Part shown: positions 10,873 through 23,263 of the stretch, piece by piece
How the letters are laid out: each line of letters begins with the position of its first letter
How positions within the stretch are numbered: position 1 is the stretch's first letter
Assembly: GCA_036897625.1 (NCBI GenBank)
Contig: JAYMTA010000113.1
Coordinates: 1 to 40,216, forward strand
DNA: 40,216 nucleotides
Reading direction: 5' to 3'
Source: Pelargonium cotyledonis
Lineage: Eukaryota > Streptophyta > Magnoliopsida > Geraniales > Geraniaceae
The notes under the pieces: model-generated
Told to the model about the DNA's origin: nothing
Seen by the model: the letters and a program-made list of their open reading frames with translations, nothing else
Database searches by the model: none
Position numbers and translations under genes: made by a program

Positions 10873-13126
10873 GTTTCCCTAGTTCTAGTACCGGTCTTTC
10901 TAGTAAGATTCTAGTCTCATTAATCTTTTCATTATTTGTTGTATCTGTTGATCTAGTGCTATATACTGTGAATCTGTTTTGAACCTTTCATTTACTGAAA
11001 AGTTGGCCTTCTGGTATGATATATTGATATAGAGTTGATTATCTGATGGTTTTGTAAATCTTGATGTTATGCTTGTGGTTTATTTGAAAAATATTGAACT
11101 TTTGACATAAACTGTGATGATCAGAATGCTAAGTTATGACTTATGAGTTTGATTGGTTAATCTTGGTGTTGTAGAATATATAAATATAGGAAATCTGAAT
11201 TTATGCATCAATCAATGCTTCACATTTGTACAATTAGATTGTGTGCAGTGCATAATTTTGTTAGTGTCGTTTGTTCTTCTGTACAGGAAGGTGAGTGTAA
11301 TTTCTCGATTTTTGATAGAATTTATTTACAGTGGTTTATGAATTTAAAATTTTATGGAAACTTATGGGTATGTTGGTAAGTTAGCAGGAAATTGAAGACT
11401 AGCTATTTGAATTCCTGTGAGTTGACCTATAAAACTTGTATAAGCAAGAATAATGAACTACAAAACTTGTATAAGCAAGAATAATGACTTGTATAAGCTA
11501 AGCCTGAGTATTGGGGTTGTCCTTTTGACAATTCCGACCAAAATAAAAAAGTCTTGAGAAATTCGAGAGAAATCATACTTTGAAATGTTCGATTTTGATT
11601 ATCTTTCCATTCTAACTAGGATAGAGAACACAATATTTATAGATTTTTTGGGGGTACGTATATAAGGTTCGTGAGCGACAACACGAAGTGTATAATCATT
11701 TTGAGCGTGTGCTGGTTGGATGATAATTGTTATTAACTAATGAGGTTACATTTGGAAAAAACAATTTTATTGCTTCTAATGGACACAAGGTACAAAGTTG
11801 GTGGATTCTACTGCAATATGTAATGTGAAAGTTTTTGATGAATAACCTAGTGTGTAAACCACAAGAAGATTTTGTCATGATCATTTGGAAAACAAAGCAA
11901 TCAATTGATTTTTTTGTATAGATGAATAGTCTTGAAATTGTTTTTTTTTTTTTCTTGTTTTTGAACATTAAGTTTGTTAAATTAATGGGAAGTTTCTGTG
12001 AGATTTACTCCTAGTTTCCTGGTTCTCCTTCAAATACAAATCCAACAGGAAGAGAGTTTCAATTCAAATAAAATCAACAATCCTTCCAAAATAGAAACGA
12101 AAAGTCAAAATTGAGAATGGATTGATATGTGAGAGGAAAAAATAAAACAAATACTCTGGGTGAGAGAGTGCCACATGTTGCAATACAATTGGTTCAGTCT
12201 CCCATTAAATCAGCTACCATTCCATGTGGTTGTGAAGTCTTCATTTGCAGGTAACGTGGTCACAGCTTGAATCCGCATAAATCACATTGATATTAAGTGG
12301 CATGTGAAAATTAAAATTCATGCATTTGGATCATTTTATGTCTTCAATAGCAATTTTTACCACAAAGGAGTAGCTAAAGTTACAAAGCATTTGTACGAAC
12401 GTACACACTGCATATATGTAATGGCATTAATGATTGGCATGTCAGAAAGACTAGGGTAGAGGTAGGTGGTGGTGTTAATGGCTATGGGTCCTCAAATTCA
12501 AGACCAATTGACATGTACTAGTAGCTGAAGTTACTCACTCTCGTCTCAATCATTTCTTAAAATAACTTAATAAAAATTAATATTTTTGTTTCTGAATCGA
12601 GCATTCCGATTATATGTTCGTCGATATTATTTGCTTTGTATTCGATTCTTCTTCAGAGTCTTAAAAGTGTATATATACAAACGTGTTTATGTTACACCAC
12701 CACCACCTAAGATGTGTTGAGTGAGAATTAATTCTGAGATCTCATCCCACTCACACAGTTAAATTAATCAATTACGCCACTCTTAATGGTTCTGTTTAAG
12801 ACTTTAGATTTGCGAGATATTTATCTCATTTTTTGTTATTGCTGGTCAAGAGTTGACCATAATCTTGCCTTCCCTCATTTATGACTTGTGTGTCTCTACT
12901 CTCTCCTAGTCCATTCATCATCATCTCTCTCTCTCTCTCATTTGTTTCCTACTACTAATTTGTGGTTTCAGACACCGAGAACACCTCAAAAAAAGAAAAA
13001 GAAAAAAATAAATAAATAGAGGTTGTTCATGTTTTAGTACTCTAGCTCTCATTTGATGCAATAATTGTATTTACTCCAATCCAGCGACCACTTGCGAATC
13101 TCTGGTTGCTGATTCTAGACTTCGCT
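10873..13126. other. Intergenic region between the NET4-like and EDR4-like genes
   Basis: It begins with the NET4-like 3' UTR and ends with the EDR4-like promoter and leader, which has a (CT)n run at about 12924-12938 and A-rich sequence near 12990-13015. A short tandem repeat sits at 11431-11498. The middle is AT-rich, with no supported gene or RNA. Open frames such as 11153-11341 are short and look random. Confidence 0.5.
11431..11498. repeat. Short tandem repeat, unit about 31 bp
   Basis: AAAACTTGTATAAGCAAGAA occurs at 11431 and again at 11462, each continuing TAATG. A third partial copy, ACTTGTATAAGC, follows at 11487. The first two units are almost identical, which suggests recent slippage. 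Confidence 0.85.
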
Positions 13127-15122
13127 ATGGCAACTGGAGCATCTCATGTTCGAGTCGTTCGATGTCCCAAATGTCCCAAGCTTCTTCTTGAAGTAGCCAA
13201 CCTTCCTGTTTACAGCTGTGGAGGTTGTGGTGCTCTTCTACAAGGTAATTGTCCTACCTTTCTTCTTTACTTGAACATGAAGAAAAGTTTTATAATTTCT
13301 CAAAATTTTGGCCTTAGCTTCAGTGGATCCTTATGCAAATCTGGTTTCTGAGTGTTCATGATTCATCTTTTTGTATGCAGCTAAAACCCGGAAAAATGAT
13401 GCCAAAATTGCAGAATCGGGCTTGCATGAGACTGATGTTGCTTTGCCAAATGAATTGAATCATGCTGTTGCTGGTGAAGTTTCATCATCATCATCATCTG
13501 AGCTTGTTCTCAGTGAGAACAAAGAGTCATTGCCATCTGCAGGAGCAGCACAATCAGAAGAAGAGGCAAAAAATGAGTCTGTTGATGCTCTGGCTCATGA
13601 AACTGTTAGCTTTCACCACATGGAACCTACAGGAACATTAGCAACTACAGACCATGGGAGTCCCAGATCTGACCTCAGTGGAGTGTCTAGGGACATGATG
13701 AAACCTCCAACAATCAGAAGCTCTCATGGTTATGAGGCTGGTAGTGTTTCTTCATGTTATGGACTTGAAGATGAGGTTTCTGACAGATTCAAAGCTGATG
13801 ATATTGCTGTTTCTGAAGAACAGTTGAGAAGGGACAGATTCCTGGTGGATTCCATGAGGAGTCTTGATTCTGATGTGCAAAATCAACTAAGAAACAAGAA
13901 GCTTCATGCTGTGAAGGGAAACGGTTGGGATCATGATGAGTTGTGGGAACTCACAAGGCGCCGACATCCACCTAGAAACAAATTTCCTCAACATGGAAGT
14001 GGAAGCTTTCCAAGTCAAGTGCATGAAGATCATGAGTACAAAGAACAGGAAAAAATGAAGCTGTTGAGAATCATTTATGAACTGCAAGACCAACTTGACA
14101 AGTCCTGCAATTTGGAAGGAAAAGCATATGGAAGGGGAGGTGTTACTGGTAAGGAAAAGAATAGCTCAGCATTCTATAATCACAATGAGTTCAAGTATCC
14201 GTCGCATCCTGGAAAAACCAGGGTAGGAGCCAATTCAGCCCAACAATTCAAACATAGCCAGTGTTTGCATTGCCAGCCTCAAGAATGGCAGTGCTCAGCA
14301 CAATTTCCTCCACTTTGCCATAAAAAGGCACTATGTGGTATCCACCATGTTCATAATTGTTCCAATCCCTACAATACTTGCACATTATGTCCTCAAAAGT
14401 ATATGGGACCAGAGTTTTCTACAAAGGGTCAGGAGACAAACCTTGATGATGTGATGAGGAAGTACTCAAAGGGTAAGCATCTCGTGGCGAAACGACACTT
14501 CAGGCCAAAAGCAGGAGGAGCGCCTTTTGTAACCTGTTATCATTGCTCGAAGTTGCTGCAGCTCCCTGAAGATTTCCTCCTCTCCAAGAGGAAATACTAC
14601 CGGCTAAAATGTGGCGCGTGCTCAACAATACTCAAGTATTCGATTCAACAAAGAACTCATATCACACCATATTCACCGGATTCTGTAGACCCTCCACCAA
14701 GTGAAGTTGATGAGTACAGTGGTGTCATGACTAGGATGAGCACAGCATTATCTTCTCGTGGCAGCAACTGTCCATGCGCTGATCCCGTGTCTGATGATTA
14801 TGGCCTCGCCTTTTGTAGAAGCTGCTCCACTGGAGGAGATCACGTCTCTCACACTCCATTACATACTCTACAAGACAGTTCATCAGATGCCAGAAAGATG
14901 TATGCAAAAAAAGAGTTTCATAGAAGACAGTTTCGAAACAAGTACACGGTTCCAGAGGAAACATATGGATCACCTTACTCAGAGAATAAGGTTGTGCAGC
15001 CAAGAAGTAGCTCTCCTCTGCATCGTCTCATGGGCTATTCTTCGCCGGGTGTAGTGATAAGAGGGTCTGACCATCTACTGCAGGCACAAGATCTTAATAC
15101 AAGGAAAAGAAACATGAGGTGA
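13127..15122 (+). CDS. EDR4-like protein with two zinc-ribbon motifs
   Basis: Exons 13127-13244 and 13381-15122 join G|CT to give 619 aa. The start MATGASHVRVVRCPKCPKLL is chosen over an in-frame ATG 21 bp upstream because the family begins just before the first zinc ribbon. That ribbon uses Cys13, Cys16, Cys31 and Cys34. A Cys/His-rich stretch lies mid-protein (about residues 335-385, including HCQPQEWQC and CTLCPQK). A DUF3133-type zinc ribbon is at about 420-460 (VTCYHCSKLLQLP, then RLKCGACSTILKYSI). The rest is polar and probably disordered, with a short coiled coil near 225-245. Arabidopsis EDR4 of this family works with EDR1 and clathrin in powdery-mildew defence. I infer membership of the family but not the same role. 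An uninterrupted large last exon is normal for the group. Confidence 0.88.
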
Positions 15123-15584
15123 ATTGAAAAGGCATAATACTGTAAACTATTGCACATTTGTATATGTTTTCTCATTCTTTTTGATAAATGATAGGTACTC
15201 ATTTTTCCATATTCCACACAGGTAGGTTAGACTTCAACAATTTTGATTTAGATGCAGTATGTACCTCTTTGATTTGTTCATTATGTGTGTATATTGTAGT
15301 TGAAAGAGCATATTATATTGGGACTCTAGTTTACTTTCTGCTCCATTCAGGCCAAGATAATGAAGAAAATTGACATGTCACATACCATTGCAGTATAGTT
15401 AATCGCATTGCTATGTTTCCAAAACAGAAGACGACTATATGAATAACAGGGTTTTTCCCCCTGAATTATAGTCTACATAGCATTCTATCTTTTCCGGTGT
15501 TTCTATAGGATGTGTAGGCTATATTTACAATATACATGGGGGCAAAGGCTGTTCATCAGAAGGGTATGCCTAGATTTCAGGAGA
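15123..15584. other. Convergent 3' spacer between the EDR4-like and ABC1K genes
   Basis: The two genes end tail to tail, 462 bp apart. AT-rich + strand sequence after 15123 should be the EDR4-like 3' UTR. The right part should be the ABC1K 3' UTR. The open frame at 15188-15373 is not supported as a gene. Confidence 0.5.
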
Positions 15585-18500
15585 TCAGTTGACACCATCC
15601 CTATAGTTGCGTCTTCGGTTTGAGACGATGGAGACCCTCTGATCCTGAAGCATGTTCATGTTGGGAGCAAGCAACCGGGTATATCGGTCAAAATACAGAA
15701 GCTGCTTCAGGAGAAGTGCAAACTCCCGAGGAAATCGCAATCCATATGATTCACTAACTCGAACCTGTTAAGAAAACACAGCAAATAAACCTCTAATCAA
15801 CTTGTTATCATAGTCAAGCAAACATAGATAGTGCAACGCTATTTCTGAAAAGATTTTCCAAGTTGTTTCTCACAATCCACTATGCTGTGTCATCAGACAT
15901 ACACAATTTTTGTCTTGATAAATTCAGTTTAGGACTGTCGCCTATGGCACAGAAGATGTACCATGACCAAGTTCCACATCTCATGCCCATGGTATTTCAG
16001 GTGACTTGAATCAGCAGCATATACTCTTATACACAGCTTCTACTAAGACTGCTCTATGATTCTAGATTTTACTTTCTGGGTCAAATTCAAATAGAAAAGC
16101 TTACCACATCAAGAAAAAGTGCATTCATCTGCCTCTCATCAACAATGAAATTAGCAGAGACAGCGGTTGTATTTGTGGTTGTTCCCCTGGCTGTTGCAAT
16201 AACTACCTCTGTATCTAAATCCTGCATTAAATCCAAAGAAAATGCTGATTTAAAATGTGACAGCAGCAAATAAGCAGGGGCCAACCATGTCTAACCCAGC
16301 AGCAAAAAAGAAGAAGAAGAAGAAGAAGACTCTGCACGGTCAATTTCATAAGGTTTATTAACTACACCCTGTAATGCCCACCATACATAAACATGCAAAA
16401 TCTCCAACATTTCATCAGAAACATTCATTAACTAGAACCTTACTTGAGTGATCATATAACATTGGTCGATCAGATGGACTAACAGATGCTATTCATTCCA
16501 AAACTTGCAAAGATGTTGAGGGAAGTTTAGAAGGACTTACCTGTATTGATGCAAATATCTTCTCCAAGTCTTTTGCGAAGGCCATAGCATCAACATCTTT
16601 GTTTGTAGCACCCATTTCAATCAAGGCTGATGCCATTGATTCATATTCTTCAGTTGCAATGGATGCCAGAAAGATTTCCATGGCAGCCCATGTTTTTGGG
16701 GATATCCGTCCAACAATTCCTGTACATTAAAAGTCATTTGGTTACATGAAAGGATAATTTTTATGTTGTAATGACTGGTGACATTCAGAAAGCTTTGTTG
16801 AGTTACACATAGCAATTCAGTGATTAAAGCAAGGCAATGACTCTTAATGATTTGATTACAAGTCAGAGAAATATCTATGATGGGTTTGCACGGGCTTAGA
16901 TGACTTAACACAAGTCTCTTTCATAATATGGAAAGTATAGAAGATGGTTAGATTTTGATATATATTATCAAATGAACAAGGAAAGATATAGTCATAAAGG
17001 CATACCAAAATCAAGAAATCCGATACGACCATCTCGTAGCACCCACAAATTGCCTGCATGCACATCTGCATGGAAGGTTTCACATGCAAGTAAACTACCA
17101 AACCTGCAGAAATATTAATAGAGGAAAAAAAAATTAGGCTGAAAAAATCAGATGCCAGACCATCTGATTAACATAAAGTTATGAAGTATTTGGTTAGCAT
17201 ATAAGATTGGGAGTCATACCAAACATTTAGAGCAGTTATAAGACTAGCCTCAGGACTGGAAACAAGTGAACTTATAGAGTCCAGGTCAGTAAGAGGAACT
17301 CCATACAGCCTCTCCATTGTTAGAACTCGCCGGGTGCTGCATTGCTGGTATACTTTTGGAGCTGTAGCCTGTCTTGTGAGCCCCATAGTTTCTAAATACG
17401 CCCTAAAGGACTCAATGTTTGCAGCCTCCTTGTAAAAGTCAACTTCTTCAAGCATTGACTCCCGTATGTCAGTGACGACACCAACCTACTGAATGTATGT
17501 ACAGGTTAGAACGAAAACTTCTACTTATTATATTAATATTAAAAAATAGTGTGATTATATGTAATGCATAGAAAATGGTCTCTTTCCTTTCCTGATAGTT
17601 ATGAGTGATATGTGAGGGGACCAAAAGGACTGTACATATTGACATCTTGTTGAAATCTGTCATACATACCATTAGGTTGGTGCACACCAAATACTGAAAC
17701 TAACTATTTAATATTGCTTATTATGTAAAACTAATACATTTTCAAAAACCGATACATCAAAAAGTATCAAATATAATTGAAACATATTCATCATTGACTC
17801 AGAATAATCATTGAAGTCACTTGGTAGAAATTACCAATGATGAACGGCTGATTTCAGGATTCAAGAACTCCAAAATGCGAGCAACAACATACACAAAATT
17901 CATATCTGCGACCAGTACATCCTCTATTCCAGGTTTCAAGACCTTTATCACTACATCTTCTCGGGAGCCCTTAAGCCTTGCACCATGAACCTAGACATGA
18001 TATCTCACAGTTTTAATCATTAAGCGCCAAAGTATCTTATTTCTAAATAAAAATGAACATATAAAATTCAGACCTGAGCTATTGAAGCTGAGGCAAGCGG
18101 GGTGGGGTCAACATATTCATACACACTATCTATAGGCCTCCCCAATTCCTCACGCAAGATTCTTTGGATCACTTCAAAAGGAACAGGAGGAGCTCTGTCA
18201 AAACATTTCTGAAATTCCTCAACATACTCTGGAGGAAACAATGTTGGTGCAGATGCTATGAACTGCCAAGTAAAAAAAAAAAACCCATTATTATTGGCAT
18301 ATGACCTTGCCCATAAAAGATGAATCATAAAAAGAAAACTTAAAATATGTTTAATAATAATGGGAGAAATCCTGGCGCAATTATATTAATTAAGCTGCAA
18401 TTCATATAATTATAGAACTCTGTTATGGTATTACTTTCATGATTTAGATTTACCTGTTCAAACCAAGACAGTATTTGCACAATATTATCATAAACCAGCT

Positions 18501-19717
18501 TGAAGAAGAGGGAATTAACACTAACCTGACCTAATTTGATATAGGTCGCTCCCATTCGTTCAAACAACCTCCTCAGGTAAAGGGGAGAAAGTAATCCAAG
18601 CTGTAGTTGAGTTGGTAACCCAGAAGATGAGTTTGTGGACTACAAATAGAAAAGGAGTAAATTATTCTGTCTTCCAGTTCCAGATAAAGATGATAAGGCT
18701 AATTGATGGATTTAAACTATTCTTTACAGATGAGTTTGAAATTCTGGCAAACATATACTAGACATTACATCAAACAAACAGCAAAAAGAAGATGTTAAGC
18801 ATAAGGAAATTGAACTGTCCAGTGATGATGATCCATAGTTACACAAGGCCAGGCACTCTCTCACCATCTGCACAAGTACAACTTGAACTTCCAAAGCAAA
18901 AAGACTATATGAACAGAATTTAGTGCACAATGACATCAATGTAAATGTAGTCATCTTTCAGAACAATAGTGATCTGATTAAAGTGCAAGCCTACACTACA
19001 CACACAAAAGTAGAACAGAAGAGAAAAGCCTCTTTTGAGGTACCGTACCCTAGATGCATCGGCGAGCCACTCCCCACCAACTCCAATTACTGCTTGAATA
19101 CCCTGAGCAAGTCTCAAGGCTCCACGGGGACCCGTATTAATGGAAGTCTGGACAATATCCTCCACCAGTTTGGGCAACTTTCCGATACTATCTGCAAATT
19201 GCAAGACACCATATTTACAAACACTAACAAGCTCAAAACATCTATCCTCAGAAACAGTTAAAATTGAAAACAAAACACTAATAAACAAAGCTAAATAATT
19301 TACAATAAAGAAGTAATGTATGGCCTCTGAATCAAAATCATGGAATCAATATAAAAGCTTATAAAAACCAAAAATTGCAATTAAATTCAGTATAGAACCT
19401 TGGAGGCGAGAAGAGAAAAGATCTTGCTGGTTCTGAGTCTGAGACTGAGAAGAATATTGGGCGAAAAGGGTCAAACCATTGAAGCGACGATGATGAAACT
19501 TCAACCTCGAACCAACTGATAGACCATTCCTCCTCGTAGCCGTAACAGGAAACTGCCAAATTCAAAGAAACCAATACCATAAATGAAACCATTTCTGATC
19601 AGTAGAATTGAAAACAGACAAAATCGAACAGTAATTAGAGATGAAATTTGAGACCTGAGAATGGTGGAAAAGAGGCAATCGTCCGCAAGAAGCGCCTCTG
19701 AATCCAATTACCGCCAT
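15585..19717 (-). CDS. Plastid-type ABC1 (UbiB/ADCK) atypical kinase
   Basis: Eleven - strand exons: 19717-19655, 19552-19399, 19191-19049, 18639-18526, 18262-18074, 17990-17835, 17485-17220, 17103-17006, 16719-16541, 16221-16105 and 15764-15585. They close in frame to 552 aa. ABC1 kinases regulate prenyl-quinone and lipid metabolism; plant members act in plastoglobules, thylakoids or mitochondria. Visible hallmarks are KLGQ (KxGQ, 155-158), the Ala-rich loop SASIAQVHG replacing the usual P-loop, the VVIK lysine (Lys237), catalytic HADVHAGN (373-380) and the metal-binding DFG (393-395). All key residues are present, so the protein should be competent. The first 70 residues are Arg/Ser/Phe-rich with almost no acidic residues, like a plastid transit peptide. 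I could not decide which Arabidopsis ABC1K it matches. The ATG chosen is the one that gives this transit peptide; an upstream in-frame ATG exists at 20017 but the extension is AT-rich. Confidence 0.92.
16308..16330. repeat. (AAG)n microsatellite in an ABC1K intron
   Basis: Seven to eight AAG units in the intron between the exons ending at 16541 and beginning at 16221. On the coding strand this is a CTT run. Confidence 0.85.
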
Positions 19718-20109
19718 TTCTTTCTCTTCAGATACTCTCAGTTTCAGTCTGAGAGTAGCAACGCCAGCAACAATAGACCAAACAATTTCGTCTTTGGGAT
19801 TTTGTGGACGATGATATCCACGACGCCGTTTCATGAGATCTGTCCTAGCCGAGAAAACGTGAAAGCAAGTACGCCACGTGGCTCCCCAGAATGCTCTTAC
19901 ATATTTACCCAAGATTTTGATAATAAGAAAAGTTATTGGCCTAATAAAATAAAATACAAATGGACTACTTTTTTTTTTTAGTAACAACAAATGGACTATT
20001 TTCTTTTGAAAAAACAATAATCTTGCATTTTATTTCAAATAAGTGTAAAAGAAAAAAAAGTGTCATATTTTTTTTTAAAATTTAGTAATAACAACTATGT
20101 ACCACTAAT

Positions 20110-20682
20110 AATATTAATAGATTAAAAAGTGGTCAGACTCTTACGTGAGATACCCGAAGGTCAGGGACGTGGTGCAACGGGAGGGAAGGGAAAGGACGTG
20201 GTGATGATGACGGAGGGGGGGGGTCGATCAGGAAGTGAGGACGGTGGCGGGGACTGCGCAGGCGACGATTAGGAGGGAGGAGCAAGGTTAGGGAGGAGAG
20301 ATCGGGGTGGGAGCAAGGTTGGCTTCGGCACCTATGCCGGATCCGAGCGGCTGAAGAATGGCGGGTGGCGTCGTAGAGTCCGGATCATTGTACGACATCA
20401 ATCATCGACAAGAATGGTCCGGTTACCTCCGAGGACCAGTTGGGGATAGGTTTAACCGAGACCTCAACTCATCTGAGGAGTCTAATTCTCAGGATAGACG
20501 GACGATAGGGCATTCTGAGAATTTTCAATTATGTTTTTTGTTTTGCTTTTAGTTGGTTTGGATTTTTAGTTTTTTTTGGTTTGTTTGTTATGGTTTGATT
20601 TGCATTCTCATCACCCTATTGTACTATTTTTGTTGGAAATAATATAATTTATTTCCGTTAACAAAAAAATATTAATAGATTA
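20110..20682 (+). mobile_element. Non-LTR retroelement insertion with 15-bp target duplication
   Basis: AATATTAATAGATTA occurs at 20110-20124 and again, identically, at 20668-20682. Between them lie about 543 bp that differ sharply from the surroundings: a GC-rich head (20150-20350, with a G tract at 20215-20223), a middle that reads openly for 64 codons from 20358, and a T-rich then A-rich end, AACAAAAAAAT. A long target duplication plus an A-rich 3' end is the mark of target-primed reverse transcription, as used by LINEs and SINEs. No reverse transcriptase is present, so the element is non-autonomous or heavily 5'-truncated. It lies about 400 bp upstream of the ABC1K start codon, in the promoter side of that gene. 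Confidence 0.75.
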
Positions 20683-21433
20683 GTTAGTATTATCATTAAA
20701 TTTTGTTAGGACTTGTTTGTGAGAATTAAGATATATTATTCAATACTAACTAACTTGATTCAAAACAGATTGAGTTACGCTGTTTAAGCACTTCGTAATT
20801 TTTTGAGATTTTGAGTTTGAATTTTACTGTGACGACATGAGGTGAGTTTATTGGGCTTAAAGGGGAGAGCCCAATAAACTAACTTGAGATCTTTACCAAA
20901 TAAAAAACAAAGTTGCTATTTTGAGATGGATATGTTTTAGGAGGAACCCTTTTTTTTTCTTTTGAGCGGTAGGAGGAACCTTTTTTTAATTTGACAAAAA
21001 CCAAGGAAGATGGATCCAATTATATTAATAACTAAAATCGTTACAACCGAGGCTGATGACGCCAACTATCCGAACCAGGTAGAGAACATAGAAATCCCAC
21101 AACAGAAGCCTATAATCATTGATTCGATGACTCAATGAGGCGAACCTAACCTCATTAGAAACCATTACAAATAGACACAACCTGACACTAAGAAACAAAG
21201 AAACCACACGAAGCAAAGATAAACTAAACACCAACAGCAAACTGTTGAGTCAGAACATCTTATAACATATATACTCACTAAACTATGATAACTAAACTAT
21301 GATACATAGAACTGTAGTTCAGATTAGGCTTAGTCAGAATACATAAACAGAAAAATTTGACAGGCTCTATCTATATGCAATACCTAAATGAGCTGAAACT
21401 TCAAGAAAAAAGGCAATCGAAATCCAACATGCT
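20683..21433. other. Spacer with repeat remnants
   Basis: Between the non-LTR insertion and the EIF1AD-like stop codon. It holds the 13-bp hairpin at 20845, a small direct repeat AGGAGGAACC (20940 and 20971), and a segment at about 21003-21250. Read on the - strand, that segment looks like the 3' end of another non-LTR element, ending in TTAGTTATTAATATAATTGG. No gene is supported. Confidence 0.4.
20845..20880. repeat. Perfect 13-bp inverted repeat
   Basis: AGTTTATTGGGCT at 20845-20857 is followed after a 10-base loop by its exact reverse complement, AGCCCAATAAACT, at 20868-20880. It could be a remnant of an inverted-repeat element. No gene borders it closely enough to call it a terminator. 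Confidence 0.75.
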
Positions 21434-23263
21434 TCAAGAATCTGTATCTGACTCTGTATCTGAATCCGAATCTGATTCCAGTTCCATAGGTATAGCTCTA
21501 TTCATATTGGCATGGAGAGGAGGGAGTCCATCATCATCACTTGAATTCAACTCTTTCGCTTCTTGTTCAGAGCTATTCCCAAGCACATTTGCATTTGACT
21601 CATCCGTGGTCTTGGATTTGAACATTTCTGGCCTGCAATTAGTGATGGAAGCAAGTACATATTACAAATGATGAACTCATAGATAACGGCAAGTCATATG
21701 AGATTATCTGGATGTAATAGAGTCCGGGATGATACACACCAGTCTGGAGATTTCCGAAGCTCGCGGAGTTGTTCGCTTGGAATAACTTGAGAAACTATGC
21801 TCGTGACCTTGCTGCCTGATTCAATAGCTTTTTCCTTTCCACGTTCATCAACCACAACAAAATTCCCTGTAAATTGGAAAGGCAACTAAGTACACATTTT
21901 CCTTTAAATCATCTATGATAGCCTCCTCCTCCATCCATTTTCATGTTCCAAAATATTAAGTCGTTATCGTTGCCCCAAAACACCATCGTTAAAACATTAA
22001 TCCAACCTAAAATCTTAAGCTGTTAGGAGGAGTGCCCAACTAGTATATCAAATGTGGAATTATTTAATGCTCCCCTCACGTGAAAGCCGAGTGAGAGAGC
22101 AGACTCTACATGTGGACCAAGAAAGAGCCAAGGCAGACAAGTTACTAGGCCCAAACAAAACTAGCTTTGATATCATGTTGAACTTTACTCTAACCCAAAA
22201 GCTTAAGCTAATAGTATATCAAGTATTCTTTCAACGTAGAATTCCTTTACAACCATCAACCACACTGTTTGAGGGATGTAAATACATAATGATCTAAAAC
22301 TAGGTTGGTGATGGAGTCGTCAAAGAGTGCTAACTCATAGAAATAGGTAATTGCAATGTTAGACATTATTTTGTTGTACAACACACCAACTAATGACTTC
22401 ATGGGAACACATAATGAGTAGAGACATTTTAGTAATGAGGCTATGTCAGGGACACAACACCTATAAAAGTGGCAAAGGATTCCGAGAAACACAAAGCTTA
22501 TTGATCGATAGTCAATAGATCATAGAGATTTTAGTATAGTTTGTGTGAATGAAATAAAACCTCATGTAGTTGAGACAGTTGAGTTTATGATAACAAACCT
22601 GGTTTTATCCATACTAACTTCTTAAACTTGGCCGGAAACAATGCAAGCGATTTGGCGCCTTGTGCATCCATCACCTTACCAGAGGAAGCAAAGTAATGAA
22701 AAAGAGTTGCAAACATATTACAATTACTTTCATACAAGCAAAGAAGTGGAGAGGCCACAAACATAACTTGTATTCTCATCACTTTGTTCACAAACTACCT
22801 CAACAACAACAACAACAACAACAACAACAAAAAATGCCACATTTATTCAGAACCACAGCACATTTAGTTGGTGAGCTGCATTAACACCCATTGAAATTTG
22901 AAAAATCTAATCAAAGTTTTTTTCTTTCTTCAAAAACATGCAATCATGGTAATATTAGAGGTTTCTGGTATAGTCAGTCATAACCATCAAATGAGCTGTG
23001 AGAGGAACTCACAAAAACAGTCCAATCCAATGCACATTTGTGTATTATCCAGAACAGAACCATTAAAAAAATAAACCAAACAAACAGCAGAAACTTTGGA
23101 TCAGCTTGCAGAGAGAGAGAGGGTGATAGGCACAAACCTCAATGGAATTGGAGCCCAAAAGTGAGACAACTTGGACAATACTATGGCCATCTTCTACATC
23201 CAGCTCCTCGTTCTTCCCAGCAGCAGCTGCTCTCTTCAGATTCTTTCTTCCTCCTCTTCCCAT
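21434..23263 (-). CDS. EIF1AD-type protein with eIF1A-like OB fold
   Basis: Four - strand exons, 23263-23138, 22674-22599, 21866-21740 and 21632-21434, give 175 aa, close to the 165 aa I recall for human EIF1AD. The N terminus MGRGGRKNLKRAA is basic. Residues 20-95 form the S1/OB-like eIF1A domain (DGHSIVQVVSLLGSNSIEV, then ALFPAKFKKLVWIKPG and FVVVDERG). After SQVIPSEQLRELRKSPDWP the tail is acidic and ends in alternating Ser and Asp (ELESDSDSDTESDTDS). Proteins of this group are nuclear or nucleolar RNA-binding factors linked to ribosome biogenesis and stress; in plants the role is poorly known, so function here is by family only. Intron 2 contains a truncated TRIM-like element. The gene is head to head with SHPRH, 683 bp between start codons. 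Confidence 0.9.
21950..22260 (-). mobile_element. Truncated TRIM-like element in EIF1AD-like intron 2
   Basis: Read on the - strand there is a primer-binding-like TGATATCAAAGCTAG (22176-22162). A short internal part with ACATGTAGAGTC follows, then CACGTGAGGGGAGC (22082-22069), which is shared with the copies in SHPRH introns. The outer parts carry matching, diverged CTTAAGCTGTTAGG and CTTAAGCTAATAG segments near 22015 and 22200 that look like pieces of the two LTRs. Edges are approximate and no target duplication was found. Confidence 0.5.
22801..22830. repeat. (CAA)10 microsatellite in EIF1AD-like intron 1
   Basis: Ten perfect CAA units followed by AAAAA. The forward reading would encode Gln but lies in an intron on the opposite strand. 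Confidence 0.9.

Noticed and set aside
14758..15054. 98-codon + strand open frame in another reading frame of the EDR4-like exon
   Set aside because: It is a frame shadow of the real coding sequence, which runs uninterrupted to 15122.
18923..19261. 112-codon + strand open frame
   Set aside because: It overlaps exon 3 of the ABC1K gene in antisense, and the ABC1K model is supported by motifs and phase.
22660..22884. Open frame with a poly-Gln run on the + strand
   Set aside because: The Gln run is only the (CAA)10 microsatellite. The region is exon 2 and intron 1 of the - strand EIF1AD-like gene.
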